Shown here: in pieces, positions 25,467-33,698 of the stretch
How positions within the stretch are numbered: position 1 is the first letter of the stretch
Layout: every line of letters starts with the position of its first letter
NCBI RefSeq assembly: GCF_004363005.1
Contig: NZ_SNYH01000005.1
Span: forward strand, 1 to 64,000
Reading direction: 5' to 3'
DNA length: 64,000 nucleotides
Source: Tenacibaculum caenipelagi
GTDB taxonomy: Bacteria > Bacteroidota > Bacteroidia > Flavobacteriales > Flavobacteriaceae
Notes under the pieces: generated by a model
What the model was told of the DNA's origin: nothing
The model's database searches: none
What the model saw: only the letters and a program-made list of their open reading frames with translations
Program-made: the position numbers and the translations under genes

Positions 25467-25741
25467 GGTTAAATTTTATAATCGCTTATATAGGTTAAAA
25501 ACTATACCAAACTTTCGATGTGGTCATATTGTCATTATACAATGACGTTTGTTAATTTTTGCATTAGAAATTATAGCGGCATCCTATTTTGTGTTTGTAA
25601 ATCGTCATTACGAGAAAACCAAAATAACCTCTTGATTTTTAGAGGTTCCTATAGCAAATAATTTATTTGCTTCTCATAAAGATACAGCGCAAAGCCCGAC
25701 CCAAAGGGTAATATTCAAAAATACATTTTTTTAACACATAA
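25467..25741. other. Intergenic region with palindromic elements, no gene seen
   Basis: The DNA between ftsY and DUF4295 has no credible reading frame. It holds a small palindrome GTCATT-ATAC-AATGAC (25531-25546) and a REP-like composite at 25603-25680: CGTCATTACGAGAA, a stem AACCTCT/AGAGGTT (25626-25632 and 25641-25647), then GCAAATA/TATTTGC (25654-25670). It probably represents degenerate intergenic repeat copies. Confidence 0.55.
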
Positions 25742-25773
25742 AAAAAGCTACTCTCTAATGAAAGTAGCTTTTC
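25742..25773 (-). terminator. Terminator after the DUF4295 gene
   Basis: A stem built on AAAAGCTACT and AGTAGCTTTT, with A/T runs, 20 nt past the DUF4295 stop on the reverse strand. It would partly separate ftsY from the ribosomal protein genes. Confidence 0.8.
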
Positions 25774-25792
25774 TTTAAACTGTATACAAGAA

Positions 25793-25945
25793 TTACTTTT
25801 TTGCAAAAAAGTCATTTACTTGTGCTGGATCCATAATAGCTTCAACAAAAGTATAAGCTCCTGATTTTGGAGACTTTACCATTTTGATAGCTTTGGTCAA
25901 TCTTTTCGAACCTGTTTGTAAAGTTGCTACTGATTTCTTTGCCAT
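25793..25945 (-). CDS. DUF4295 family small basic protein
   Basis: A 50-aa protein, MAKKSVATLQTGSKRL at the N terminus and PAQVNDFFAKK at the C terminus, from ATG at 25945 to TAA at 25793. It matches DUF4295, found only in Bacteroidetes and encoded beside rpmG and rpmB. Size, basic composition and location suggest a ribosome-associated protein (inference); small Bacteroidetes-specific ribosomal proteins are known. Confidence 0.93.
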   Translation of the reverse strand: MAKKSVATLQTGSKRLTKAIKMVKSPKSGAYTFVEAIMDPAQVNDFFAKK

Positions 25946-25972
25946 TTTAATTAAAGTTTACGCCGTAGCTAA

Positions 25973-26155
25973 TTATTTAATTTCTTTATGAACTGTCATC
26001 TTCTTTAAGATTGGATTAAATTTCTTTAATTCCATTCTGTCAGGAGTATTCTTTTTGTTCTTAGTTGTAATATAACGAGAAGTTCCTGGTTGTCCAGAAG
26101 CTTTGTGCTCAGTACACTCTAAAATTACTTGAACTCTGTTTCCTTTTTTTGCCAT
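25973..26155 (-). CDS. rpmG: 50S ribosomal protein bL33
   Basis: A 60-aa bL33 of the large subunit: [16 protein letters not shown] at the start, [20 protein letters not shown] in the body and an HKEIK end. It lacks the four zinc-ligand cysteines (only one Cys is present), so it is the C-minus form. It is 27 nt after rpmB and 27 nt before DUF4295, in one operon. Confidence 0.97.
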   Translation of the reverse strand: MAKKGNRVQVILECTEHKASGQPGTSRYITTKNKKNTPDRMELKKFNPILKKMTVHKEIK

Positions 26156-26182
26156 CTCTCTAAAATTTTATCTAGTAAGGAA

Positions 26183-26422
26183 TTACTTAGTTAAAAAACC
26201 GTTCTCTCTTGCTTCTTTAATAACAGCAGAGATTCCTTTTTTATTAATATTTTTTAATGCAGAAGCAGATACTTTTAAAGTAATCCATTTATCTTCTTCT
26301 GGAATATAGAAACGCTTAGTCATTAAATTAGCGTTAAATCTTCTTTTAGTTCTATTTAAAGCGTGAGATACGTTGTTCCCTACCATCGCTTTTTTTCCTG
26401 TTAATTCACAAACTCTAGACAT
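26183..26422 (-). CDS. rpmB: 50S ribosomal protein bL28
   Basis: A 79-aa bL28 that starts at MSRVCELTGKK, encoded at 26422; the in-frame extension to 26473 would begin upstream of the promoter's expected start site and is not conserved. Body motifs are NNVSHALNRTKRRF and the C-terminal KEARENGFLTK. First gene of the rpmB-rpmG-DUF4295 operon, with a consensus promoter at 26461-26490. Confidence 0.97.
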   Translation of the reverse strand: MSRVCELTGKKAMVGNNVSHALNRTKRRFNANLMTKRFYIPEEDKWITLKVSASALKNINKKGISAVIKEARENGFLTK

Positions 26423-26460
26423 CTTCTTGACAGTTTTTAGTGTTATTTCTAAACGAGGTG

Positions 26461-26490
26461 CAAATTTATGCATTTTAATTTATTGCACAA
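26461..26490 (-). promoter_or_regulatory. Consensus promoter of the rpmB operon
   Basis: On the reverse strand TTG (26488-26490), 19 nt, then TAAATTTG (26461-26468): a full match to the Bacteroidetes sigma-ABfr consensus. The start of transcription should lie near 26454, giving a leader of about 30 nt before rpmB. Confidence 0.8.
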
Positions 26491-26587
26491 AAATAATCTC
26501 GATTAAATTTCAATTTATTTTAATCCATTCAAAACTTAGGTTCAGCATCTAACCTATTTGGAAGCGTAACGGGCGCAAAAATACTAA

Positions 26588-27832
26588 TTATTTTAATATG
26601 ATTGATTGTAAAAGTTCTAAAGATTTAGTTACCGTTCTATTGATAACTTTCTCTCTAGGTTGCCCAAAGTTAAACTCTTGCACTTCCACCCCATTTTTAC
26701 TAGCAATAGCAATATATACCAAACCTACATTTTTATCGTTATGATCGGTAGTTGGTCCTGCATTTCCTGTAACTGCTATAGCATAGTCAGTTTGTAATTT
26801 TTCTAAGCATCCTTTCGCCATTGCTTCTGCTACTTCTTTACTTACTACCGTAAATTGATCAATTGTTTCTTTAGGAACGCCTAATAATTGTTGCTTTAAA
26901 GTAGCTGTATACGTTATAAATCCACCCATAAAATAACCCGACGCTCCTGGTACTGAAACGATAGTTGATGCTATTTTTCCTCCTGTCAAACTTTCAGCTG
27001 TTGCAACTGTTTTTCCTTGCTGCTTTAACAACTTACCAACTTCTTTTTCTAATGACGTTTCTTCATCATCTCCAACAATAATCTCAGGAATTAAATCATA
27101 TAACCCTGCCACTTGTTTCTCCATCTCTTTTGCCAACAACTCTTTATTATTTCCTTTAGCTGATAATCGCAAACGAACACTTCCATAAGATGGTAAATAT
27201 GCTAACCTTATAAAGCTTGGTAAGCTATCTTCCCAATCGGAAATTCTTTCAGCAATAATCGTTTCACCCGTACCTACAGTCATAATAGTTCTATGCAAGA
27301 TGAAAGGTAATTCAAAGGTCGATTGGAGCCTTGGCAACACCTCTTGTGTCATCAAACCTTTCATTTCATATGGAACTCCTGGAAGCGAAACAAAAACAGT
27401 ATTATTTTCATAAAACCACATTCCGGGTGCAGTTCCTAAATAATTCATCAGCAAGGTTGCTTTCGAAGGAAGCTGTGCTTGGTATTTTTGAACTTCATTA
27501 AACGGATGATTGACTTTCTTAAATAAATGCTTAATATTATCAATAACCTCTGGGTATTCAACAACTTTTTCATCTTGAAAATATTCAGCAATCGTTTTTT
27601 TAGTGATATCGTCTTTGGTAGGCCCCAATCCCCCAGTAATAATAACGATATCTGCTCTACCCTCTGCTTCTTTTAACGCATTTAATATGTGCTGTTTTTC
27701 ATCTTGTATCGATGATATTTGATAAACTGAAACACCAATTTTATTGAGTTCTTCACCAATCCATTGTGAATTGGTATCCACTATTTGTCCGATAAGAATC
27801 TCGTCTCCTATCGTTATAATTTCTGCATTCAT
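26588..27832 (-). CDS. cinA: CinA family protein (nicotinamide mononucleotide deamidase-related)
   Basis: A 414-aa two-domain protein. The N-terminal molybdopterin-binding-like domain (about 1-170, GDEILIGQIVDTNSQW and TGGLGPTKDD) has ADP-ribose/NAD-related hydrolase activity in characterised CinA proteins, and the C-terminal PncC domain (about 255-414, TAESLTGGKIAS, AVTGNAGP) deamidates NMN. It functions in pyridine nucleotide recycling; in competent bacteria it was named for induction with competence. A hairpin with T-run precedes it. Confidence 0.95.
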   Translation of the reverse strand: MNAEIITIGDEILIGQIVDTNSQWIGEELNKIGVSVYQISSIQDEKQHILNALKEAEGRADIVIITGGLGPTKDDITKKTIAEYFQDEKVVEYPEVIDNIKHLFKKVNHPFNEVQKYQAQLPSKATLLMNYLGTAPGMWFYENNTVFVSLPGVPYEMKGLMTQEVLPRLQSTFELPFILHRTIMTVGTGETIIAERISDWEDSLPSFIRLAYLPSYGSVRLRLSAKGNNKELLAKEMEKQVAGLYDLIPEIIVGDDEETSLEKEVGKLLKQQGKTVATAESLTGGKIASTIVSVPGASGYFMGGFITYTATLKQQLLGVPKETIDQFTVVSKEVAEAMAKGCLEKLQTDYAIAVTGNAGPTTDHNDKNVGLVYIAIASKNGVEVQEFNFGQPREKVINRTVTKSLELLQSIILK

Positions 27833-27844
27833 TTAGTTACCTCT

Positions 27845-27870
27845 AAAAAAGAATCCCGCCAAAGCAGGAT
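27845..27870 (-). terminator. Terminator or attenuator between the FAH-family gene and cinA
   Basis: Reverse strand: ATCCTGC, TTTG loop, GCGGGAT (one G-U pair), then TCTTTTTT. It lies in the 41-nt gap and should reduce read-through into cinA. Confidence 0.7.
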
Positions 27871-27873
27871 ATT

Positions 27874-28482
27874 TTATTTTACTTTTATCTCAAAAGCTTG
27901 TTTTCCTTCAATAGTCCCTGTTAATATGTCATTTTCTACTACTTGACCAACACCTGCTGGTGTACCTGTAAAAATAATATCTCCTTTTTTTAAAGTGAAA
28001 TACTGCGACACATAGCTTACCAACTCATCAATCTTCCACAACATATTAGACGTGTTTCCATCTTGAACCACCTCATCGTTCTTTTGTAATTGAAAAGAAA
28101 TATTTTCTAAATCAAATTCTTCTTTCGGGTAAAACTCACCAACAATGGCACTACCGTCAAAGGCTTTGGCCTTTTCCCATGGCAGCCCTTTTTCTTTACA
28201 TTGTGCTTGAACATCACGAGCTGTAAAATCGATTCCTAATCCAACAGTATCATAATACTTATGTGCAAATTTTGAAGAAATGTGTTTCCCTACTTTATTT
28301 ATCTTCACTAATACTTCCACCTCATAATGCACATCATTTGAAAAAGTTGGAATAAAAAACGGCATTTTCTTGGGAAGAATAGCTGAATCTGGTTTTAAAA
28401 AAACTACAGGATTCTCTGGTCTTTCATTTGCTAATTCTTCTATATGTTTTGCGTAATTACGCCCAATACAAATTATTTTCAA
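27874..28482 (-). CDS. Fumarylacetoacetate hydrolase family protein
   Basis: A 202-aa single-domain member of the FAH superfamily (YcgM/FAHD1-like size). Visible elements are CIGRNYAKHIEELANERPENPVVF-type N terminus, the metal-site region HYEVEVLVKINKVGKHI (the E-x-E motif) and GDIIFTGTPAGVGQV near the C terminus. Homologues are acylpyruvate hydrolases or oxaloacetate decarboxylases. It is co-directional with cinA and menB. Confidence 0.92.
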   Translation of the reverse strand: MKIICIGRNYAKHIEELANERPENPVVFLKPDSAILPKKMPFFIPTFSNDVHYEVEVLVKINKVGKHISSKFAHKYYDTVGLGIDFTARDVQAQCKEKGLPWEKAKAFDGSAIVGEFYPKEEFDLENISFQLQKNDEVVQDGNTSNMLWKIDELVSYVSQYFTLKKGDIIFTGTPAGVGQVVENDILTGTIEGKQAFEIKVK

Positions 28483-28509
28483 TGCTTATTTGTTTTTACG
28501 TTTAACTTA

Positions 28510-28538
28510 GAGATTTCTCTCTTTTGTTCGAAATGACA
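28510..28538. repeat. REP-like repeat copy between menB and the FAH-family gene
   Basis: The core runs from AGATTTCTC to TCGAAATGACA; the same core, slightly diverged and on the same strand, recurs at 32871-32897. It matches a class of dispersed palindromic repeats common in Flavobacteriaceae intergenic regions (from memory). Confidence 0.65.
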
Positions 28539-28545
28539 GCTGGTT

Positions 28546-29385
28546 TTAAGGTATCCAAGTTTTTGGGAAGTTAGGCTTACGTTTTTCTAAAAACGCATCA
28601 CGTCCTTCTTTTGCTTCATCGGTCATATAAGCTAAACGAGTTACTTCACCCGCAAACACCTGTTGACCAACCATTCCATCATCCGTTAAGTTCATTGCAA
28701 ACTTTAACATTTTTATTGAAGTTGGTGACTTTGCTAAAATTTCTTGTGCCCAATCAAAAGCTGTCTGCTCTAATTCGTCATGAGACACAACTGCATTTAC
28801 CATTCCCATTTCATAGGCTTCTTGTGCCGAATAATTTCTTCCTAAGAAAAAGATTTCACGAGCTTTCTTTTGTCCTACCATTTTTGCTAAGTACGCTGAA
28901 CCATAACCAGCATCAAACGAAGTAACATCTGCATCAGTTTGTTTAAAAATAGCATGTTCTTTACTCGCCAACGTTAAATCACAAGTTACGTGTAAACTAT
29001 GTCCTCCACCTACTGCCCAACCTGGAACTACACAGATTACTGCTTTTGGCATAAAACGAATTAAACGTTGTACTTCTAAAATATTTAATCGGTGATATCC
29101 ATCTTCTCCAACATACCCTTGGTGTCCTCGTGCATTTTGGTCACCTCCAGAACAGAAACTCCAAACACCATCTTTTGTTGATGGTCCTTCGGCAGACAAT
29201 AATACAACTCCGATATTGGTATCTTCATGCGCATCTTGAAATGCATCTAACAATTCAGAGGTAGTTTTTGGGCGAAACGCATTACGTACATTAGGTCTAT
29301 TAAATGCTATTCTTGCAACATTATGTGACTTTTTATAAGTAATATCTTCATATTCTTTGGCAACTTTCCAGTCTGGTTGTATCAT
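28546..29385 (-). CDS. menB: 1,4-dihydroxy-2-naphthoyl-CoA synthase
   Basis: A crotonase-family enzyme of menaquinone synthesis that closes the second ring of o-succinylbenzoyl-CoA. The 279-aa length and the motifs SFCSGGDQNARG (oxyanion hole and bicarbonate-type site) and DVTSFDAGYGSAYLAKMVGQKKAREI are typical of MenB. menD lies 1.8 kb further along the same strand, so the pathway genes are loosely clustered. Confidence 0.97.
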   Translation of the reverse strand: MIQPDWKVAKEYEDITYKKSHNVARIAFNRPNVRNAFRPKTTSELLDAFQDAHEDTNIGVVLLSAEGPSTKDGVWSFCSGGDQNARGHQGYVGEDGYHRLNILEVQRLIRFMPKAVICVVPGWAVGGGHSLHVTCDLTLASKEHAIFKQTDADVTSFDAGYGSAYLAKMVGQKKAREIFFLGRNYSAQEAYEMGMVNAVVSHDELEQTAFDWAQEILAKSPTSIKMLKFAMNLTDDGMVGQQVFAGEVTRLAYMTDEAKEGRDAFLEKRKPNFPKTWIP

Positions 29386-29416
29386 AATTTTAATATATTG
29401 TCGTTATTTAGATGTA

Positions 29417-29457
29417 CAAAAATAACATAATAACTTTATTTTTCTTTTCTATCTTTG
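29417..29457. promoter_or_regulatory. Divergent -7 elements between menB and the pseudo-esterase gene
   Basis: Reverse strand TATTTTTG (29417-29424) lies 31 nt before menB; forward strand TATCTTTG (29450-29457) lies 22 nt before the gene at 29480. Both match TAnnTTTG; neither has a clear -33 TTG. Confidence 0.5.
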
Positions 29458-29479
29458 AACGATATAATTTACCCCTAAT

Positions 29480-30721
29480 ATGAAACAAGTATATTTATTA
29501 TTTACCTTATTAGTTAGTACTAGTCTTTTTTCCCAAAAAATAATTTCTCAAAAAGTTAATTCTAAAGAATTAGGCGAAAGTAGAAATATTAAAATCTACC
29601 TTCCTAAAGGTTATGACATAGATGAAACTACCAATTACCCTTTGGCAATTGTCTTAGGTGATGAGTATCTTTTTGACCTATATGTAGGGAATGCAAAACT
29701 ATATGCTAATGTAGATAAAGCTCCTAGACAAATTGTTGTTGGTATCGATATGAAAAACACTTATGCTAAAGATGTTTCTATTATACCTGCCAACAATGCA
29801 CTAACAACTTCTGGAGTACATTTCTTCAACTTTGTAAAACACGAATTAGTTTCTTTTATGGAAGGTAATTTTAGAACTTCTGCTTTTATGACGATCGTTG
29901 GAGAAGGTAAAGGAGCTAATTTTATTACGCATTATTTAAAAGATGAGGAACCTGCTTTTAACTCTTACATTTGTATTACTCCTGACTTTCCTCAATTTGC
30001 TCCCGTTATTATAGATTCGTATTCATTAAACAGATTAGGTTCTATTGACAATACTTATTTTATATACACTAGCAACAACAAAAAGTACATCGACTCTGAA
30101 CAATATAACCGTTTTAGCAATATTAAAACATTATTGACCTCTTACGAAGCTAAAAACTTACATGTTAATTTTGACGAATTTGAAACTGCTCCTAGTTACC
30201 TATCTATGATTGGAGAGACCATCCCAAGAGCATTTACTCAAATGTTTGCCTTATATTCAAAAATAACGAAAGAAGAGTTTGAAGCTAATGTTAAAGACTT
30301 AGCTCCGTTAGACGCTATTAAATATGTAGAGAAAAAATACTTGGATATCCAGTATTTATACGGTTCAAACTTAAATGTTCGTTTGGATGATATTTTTGCC
30401 ATTGAAGATATTGTAATTGACAGACAAGATGGTGACTACCTTAGAGTATTAGGAGATTTTGTAATGATAAAGTACCCTGATTCACACATGGGGGATTTCT
30501 ATATTGGAAAATATTATGAGTTAGGAAAAGATTATGAAAAGGCAGACTTTTACTATAAAGCTGCTTACGGAAAAATGGATCCGTCAGACCCTAACGCCAA
30601 TGCTTTTTACGAAAACATTAAACGCGTAAACGATTTAATGGCTACAGTAAAGAAAGAAAAACCTGCAAAAGAAGTTAATGACGAAAATGAAAATCAAGAA
30701 CAAGAAGAAGATAAAGAATAG
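29480..30721 (+). CDS. Secreted alpha/beta-hydrolase-fold protein (esterase D-like) that lacks the nucleophile
   Basis: A 413-aa protein with a signal peptide (MKQVYLLFTLLVSTSLFSQ). Residues about 25-255 follow the esterase D/Fes-type fold (SRNIKIYLPKGYD, YPLAIVLGDEYL), but the nucleophile elbow reads GEGKGA (141-146) instead of GxSxGG, so the catalytic Ser position is Gly143. The C-terminal part has a TPR-like unit (YYELGKDYEKADFYYKAAYG) and a Glu-rich tail. It is probably non-enzymatic, perhaps a binding protein. The fold assignment rests on overall resemblance. Confidence 0.75.
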   Translation: MKQVYLLFTLLVSTSLFSQKIISQKVNSKELGESRNIKIYLPKGYDIDETTNYPLAIVLGDEYLFDLYVGNAKLYANVDKAPRQIVVGIDMKNTYAKDVSIIPANNALTTSGVHFFNFVKHELVSFMEGNFRTSAFMTIVGEGKGANFITHYLKDEEPAFNSYICITPDFPQFAPVIIDSYSLNRLGSIDNTYFIYTSNNKKYIDSEQYNRFSNIKTLLTSYEAKNLHVNFDEFETAPSYLSMIGETIPRAFTQMFALYSKITKEEFEANVKDLAPLDAIKYVEKKYLDIQYLYGSNLNVRLDDIFAIEDIVIDRQDGDYLRVLGDFVMIKYPDSHMGDFYIGKYYELGKDYEKADFYYKAAYGKMDPSDPNANAFYENIKRVNDLMATVKKEKPAKEVNDENENQEQEEDKE

Positions 30722-30722
30722 G

Positions 30723-31133
30723 TTATTTTAACACTATTCTATCTTCTTGTAATTCTATTTTTTTATTTTTATACAAACTGCCAATAGCTCTCTTGAATGC
30801 TTTTTTACTCATTTGTAAGTGAAATTTAATTGATTCGGGAGAGCTTTTATCTGTTAACAATAGAAAACCTTTTTCCTCTAATTTTTGTAGAATTTTATCT
30901 GCATCTAAATCAATTACATTTTTAAATCCTTGTGGGCGTAACGACACATCAATCTTATCATCTTCTCTAATCTTCTTAATGTAACCGACTGTTCTAGTTC
31001 CTTCTTCTATATCACTAAAAACTTCGTTGTTATACAACAAACCTTCAAACTCTTCATTAATTAAAACTGAATATCCTAATGCTGTTTGAACACCAATAAC
31101 TAGCTCTACCTTGTCTCCTTCTTTTAATTCCAT
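30723..31133 (-). CDS. Short CvfB-like protein (S1-type domain plus winged helix)
   Basis: A 136-aa protein: an S1-like OB fold (about 1-68, GFEGLLYNNEVF-type strand, VGYIKKIREDDKIDVSL) followed by a winged helix (about 75-136, LLTDKSSPESIKFHLQMSKKAFKRAIGSLYK). It corresponds to the C-terminal half of the roughly 280-aa CvfB/YitL family, which binds RNA. The half-length form seems usual for this clade rather than a truncation. It starts one base past the menD stop and is surely co-transcribed with menD. Confidence 0.85.
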   Translation of the reverse strand: MELKEGDKVELVIGVQTALGYSVLINEEFEGLLYNNEVFSDIEEGTRTVGYIKKIREDDKIDVSLRPQGFKNVIDLDADKILQKLEEKGFLLLTDKSSPESIKFHLQMSKKAFKRAIGSLYKNKKIELQEDRIVLK

Positions 31134-31134
31134 C

Positions 31135-32814
31135 TTATAAGTTTTTAAAATAGTTCTTTAAAACTACATCATTTATTTCTTTTGGAGTAAAAATCTCCAT
31201 TATTTTTGGTTGACTTGATTCTGTATAAAAACCTCTCAGCCCTATATTTAATTCTTCTAAATTAGTTATCGAAACATATTCAAAACCATACATTTTTGCC
31301 AAATGTTCAGCTGTTAAATTGTGTGGCGTTTCAAAATAATCAGTTGCATTGGTTGTTAACGGACCAGGAATAAACCTAAAAATACCACCTCCTGCATTAT
31401 TTAAAACAATAATTCTAAAATTCGTGGGAACATTTGCATTCCACAATGCATTACTATCATAAAAAAAACTCAAATCTCCCGTGATGAATGTTGTAATTTT
31501 ATCATCAACAAATGCTGAACCTATAGCTGTACTTGTGCTTCCATCTATACCACTTGTTCCTCTATTACAAAATACTCGTAAGGTTGGGTTTACATCAAAC
31601 AATTGTGAATATCGAATCGTAGAACTATTGCTAATTTGCAACTGAGAGTCATTAGGGATTTTCTGTAAAATTGCTTCAAATACTTTTAAGTCTGAATACT
31701 CACAATTTTTCAAACAAACATCATGTTTTTCTACTCTTCGAGCCTTTTCATCTAACCATCTTTGCTGATAATCACTTTGAATACTCTTCTTTACATCAAA
31801 CAGAGTTGTTAAAAAACCTACTGGATTAATTTGCACAAACTCTGATAAACAATGGTAAGTATCCATTGGTTTCAATTCATCTATATGCCAATGGTGTTTA
31901 GGTGGTGATTTTCGAAAAAGTTGTTTGATTTTTTTTGAAATTACCATTCCACCTAGAGTTACTAAAACCTCTGGTTTATATGCTTCAAATTGTTCTACCG
32001 ATAATGGAAAAATAACCTTATCAATACTATTGATAAACTTAGGATGGTGTAGGTTTGAAGTCGTTTCTGTTAAAATTATCACTGAATTATCTTCAGCATA
32101 TAATGATAGTACTTTTTGTAGCTCAGAATCAGGGAAACTACTTCCCACTAAAATCATTTTTCTAGTTGAAGAATTCCAAATAGCAGCTAATTTTTCTATA
32201 TCTACAGATTGCTTCGCTTCACTCGCAATGACTTTTAATTTATCAAACGATTGCTTTACCTTGTTCTCAAATACAGGGTATAATTCATCTACTGTTTCAT
32301 ACAAAGGTTCTTCGAACGGAACATTGATATGAACTGGACCTTTTTTTGTGAGTGAAGTCTGTAAAGCTTCAACCAATAAATCAGTGTTATTTTTTAGTTG
32401 CTTTTCATCTTCAATCAAATTCGCAGAAAACAAAATATGGTTTTCAAACACATTTTCTTGGCGAATGGTTTGCCCATCACCAATATCAATTAAATGTTTG
32501 GGTCTATCTGCAGAAATCACTATTAACGGAATTTGACTGTAATACGCCTCAGCAATTGCAGGGTAATAATTTAACAAAGCTGAACCTGAAGAGCAAGTTA
32601 TCGCTACAGGTTTTCGAGTTTGCTGCGCAATTCCCAATGCAAAAAAAGCAGCACAACGCTCATCCACCACACTTAATGCCTTAATCTCTGGATGATTTGA
32701 AAAACCAACTGTAAGCGGTGCATTTCGTGATCCTGGAGAAATAACAACAGTATCAACATCAAATTGATGACATGCAGAAATAACTAATTGTGCGAGTTCT
32801 TTTTTTGGGAACAT
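31135..32814 (-). CDS. menD: 2-succinyl-5-enolpyruvyl-6-hydroxy-3-cyclohexene-1-carboxylate synthase
   Basis: The ThDP-dependent enzyme of menaquinone synthesis that joins isochorismate and 2-oxoglutarate. The 559-aa protein has the N-terminal pyrimidine-binding domain with VVISPGSRNAPLT and DERCAAFFALG, and the ThDP motif GDLSFFYDSNALWN near residue 440. Residues about 195-203 read VIASEAKQS, the translation of a palindromic REP-type repeat inserted in frame (32207-32232), in a loop between domains, so the enzyme is probably still active. Confidence 0.96.
   Translation of the reverse strand: MFPKKELAQLVISACHQFDVDTVVISPGSRNAPLTVGFSNHPEIKALSVVDERCAAFFALGIAQQTRKPVAITCSSGSALLNYYPAIAEAYYSQIPLIVISADRPKHLIDIGDGQTIRQENVFENHILFSANLIEDEKQLKNNTDLLVEALQTSLTKKGPVHINVPFEEPLYETVDELYPVFENKVKQSFDKLKVIASEAKQSVDIEKLAAIWNSSTRKMILVGSSFPDSELQKVLSLYAEDNSVIILTETTSNLHHPKFINSIDKVIFPLSVEQFEAYKPEVLVTLGGMVISKKIKQLFRKSPPKHHWHIDELKPMDTYHCLSEFVQINPVGFLTTLFDVKKSIQSDYQQRWLDEKARRVEKHDVCLKNCEYSDLKVFEAILQKIPNDSQLQISNSSTIRYSQLFDVNPTLRVFCNRGTSGIDGSTSTAIGSAFVDDKITTFITGDLSFFYDSNALWNANVPTNFRIIVLNNAGGGIFRFIPGPLTTNATDYFETPHNLTAEHLAKMYGFEYVSITNLEELNIGLRGFYTESSQPKIMEIFTPKEINDVVLKNYFKNL
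32207..32232 (-). repeat. REP-type palindromic repeat inserted in frame within menD
   Basis: On the reverse strand the 26 bp read from GTCATTGCGAGTG to AAGCGAAGCAATC and encode VIASEAKQS inside MenD. This peptide is a recognised hallmark of such palindromic elements when they lie in coding regions. It differs from the intergenic repeats at 28510 and 32871. Confidence 0.82.
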
Positions 32815-32829
32815 TTTATAACGTTAAAA

Positions 32830-32899
32830 AATGCCATTTCGAAAAAGGATAAGAATCTTTATAAATAAAAAGATTTCTCCCTTCGGTCGAAATGACATT
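32830..32899. repeat. REP-like inverted repeat between the transaldolase gene and menD
   Basis: Imperfect inverted repeat: ATGCCATTTCGA ... AAGAATCTTT at the left and AAAGATTTCT ... TCGAAATGACAT at the right. Its right half is a second copy of the element at 28510-28538. If transcribed it forms a long hairpin in the leader of menD. Confidence 0.7.
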
Positions 32900-32922
32900 A
32901 TATTTTCTACCAACTAAGTTGG

Positions 32923-33576
32923 TTAATTTCCTTTTTTATAATCTGCTAAAAACTTAGCTAAACCAATATCGGTTAATGGGTGCTTTAACAATCCTTCAAT
33001 AGCACTTAATGGACCAGTCATCACATCAGCACCAATCTTAGCGCAATCAATAACATGCATTGTATGACGTACAGATGCTGCTAAAATTTGCGTGTCAAAT
33101 AAATAGTTATCATAAATCTGACGGATTTCAGAAATTAAATTTAACCCGTCTGTAGAAATATCATCTAAACGACCAATAAATGGCGACACATATGTTGCAC
33201 CAGCTTTCGCTGCCAATAATGCTTGACCAGCAGAAAACACTAGTGTTACATTAGTTTTGATTCCTTTATCAGAAAAATATTTACACGCTTTAATACCATC
33301 AGCAATCATAGGTAATTTTACCACGATTTGTGGATGCAATGCAGCTAACGCCTCACCTTCTTTTATCATTCCATCAAAATCAGTAGAAATTACTTCAGCA
33401 GAAACATCTCCTTCAACAATTTCGCAAATAGCTTTGTAATGGTTTATAATATTTTCTTCACCAGTAATTCCTTCTTTTGCCATTAACGAAGGATTGGTAG
33501 TAACTCCATCTAAAATACCTAAAGCTTGCGCTTCTTTTATTTGGTCTAAGTTAGCTGTGTCAATAAAAAATTTCAT
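32923..33576 (-). CDS. Transaldolase, small (TalC/fructose-6-phosphate aldolase-like) type
   Basis: A 217-aa class I aldolase-fold enzyme of the short transaldolase subfamily. Motifs are [23 protein letters not shown], the Schiff-base lysine in QIVVKLPM, and [14 protein letters not shown]. The subfamily includes true transaldolases (pentose phosphate pathway) and fructose-6-phosphate aldolases; SPFIGRLDD favours transaldolase. It is co-directional with menD, 108 nt away across a REP-like repeat. Confidence 0.93.
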   Translation of the reverse strand: MKFFIDTANLDQIKEAQALGILDGVTTNPSLMAKEGITGEENIINHYKAICEIVEGDVSAEVISTDFDGMIKEGEALAALHPQIVVKLPMIADGIKACKYFSDKGIKTNVTLVFSAGQALLAAKAGATYVSPFIGRLDDISTDGLNLISEIRQIYDNYLFDTQILAASVRHTMHVIDCAKIGADVMTGPLSAIEGLLKHPLTDIGLAKFLADYKKGN

Positions 33577-33698
33577 CTGTATCTAAATTATGTAGTTGTG
33601 TTCTAATCTTATATTCAAAGACTCGTAACCTCCTGTAAAACAAAACATAAAACTGCTTTTTACGCTATAATATATTCAGTCACTAATCTTCTGCGAAT

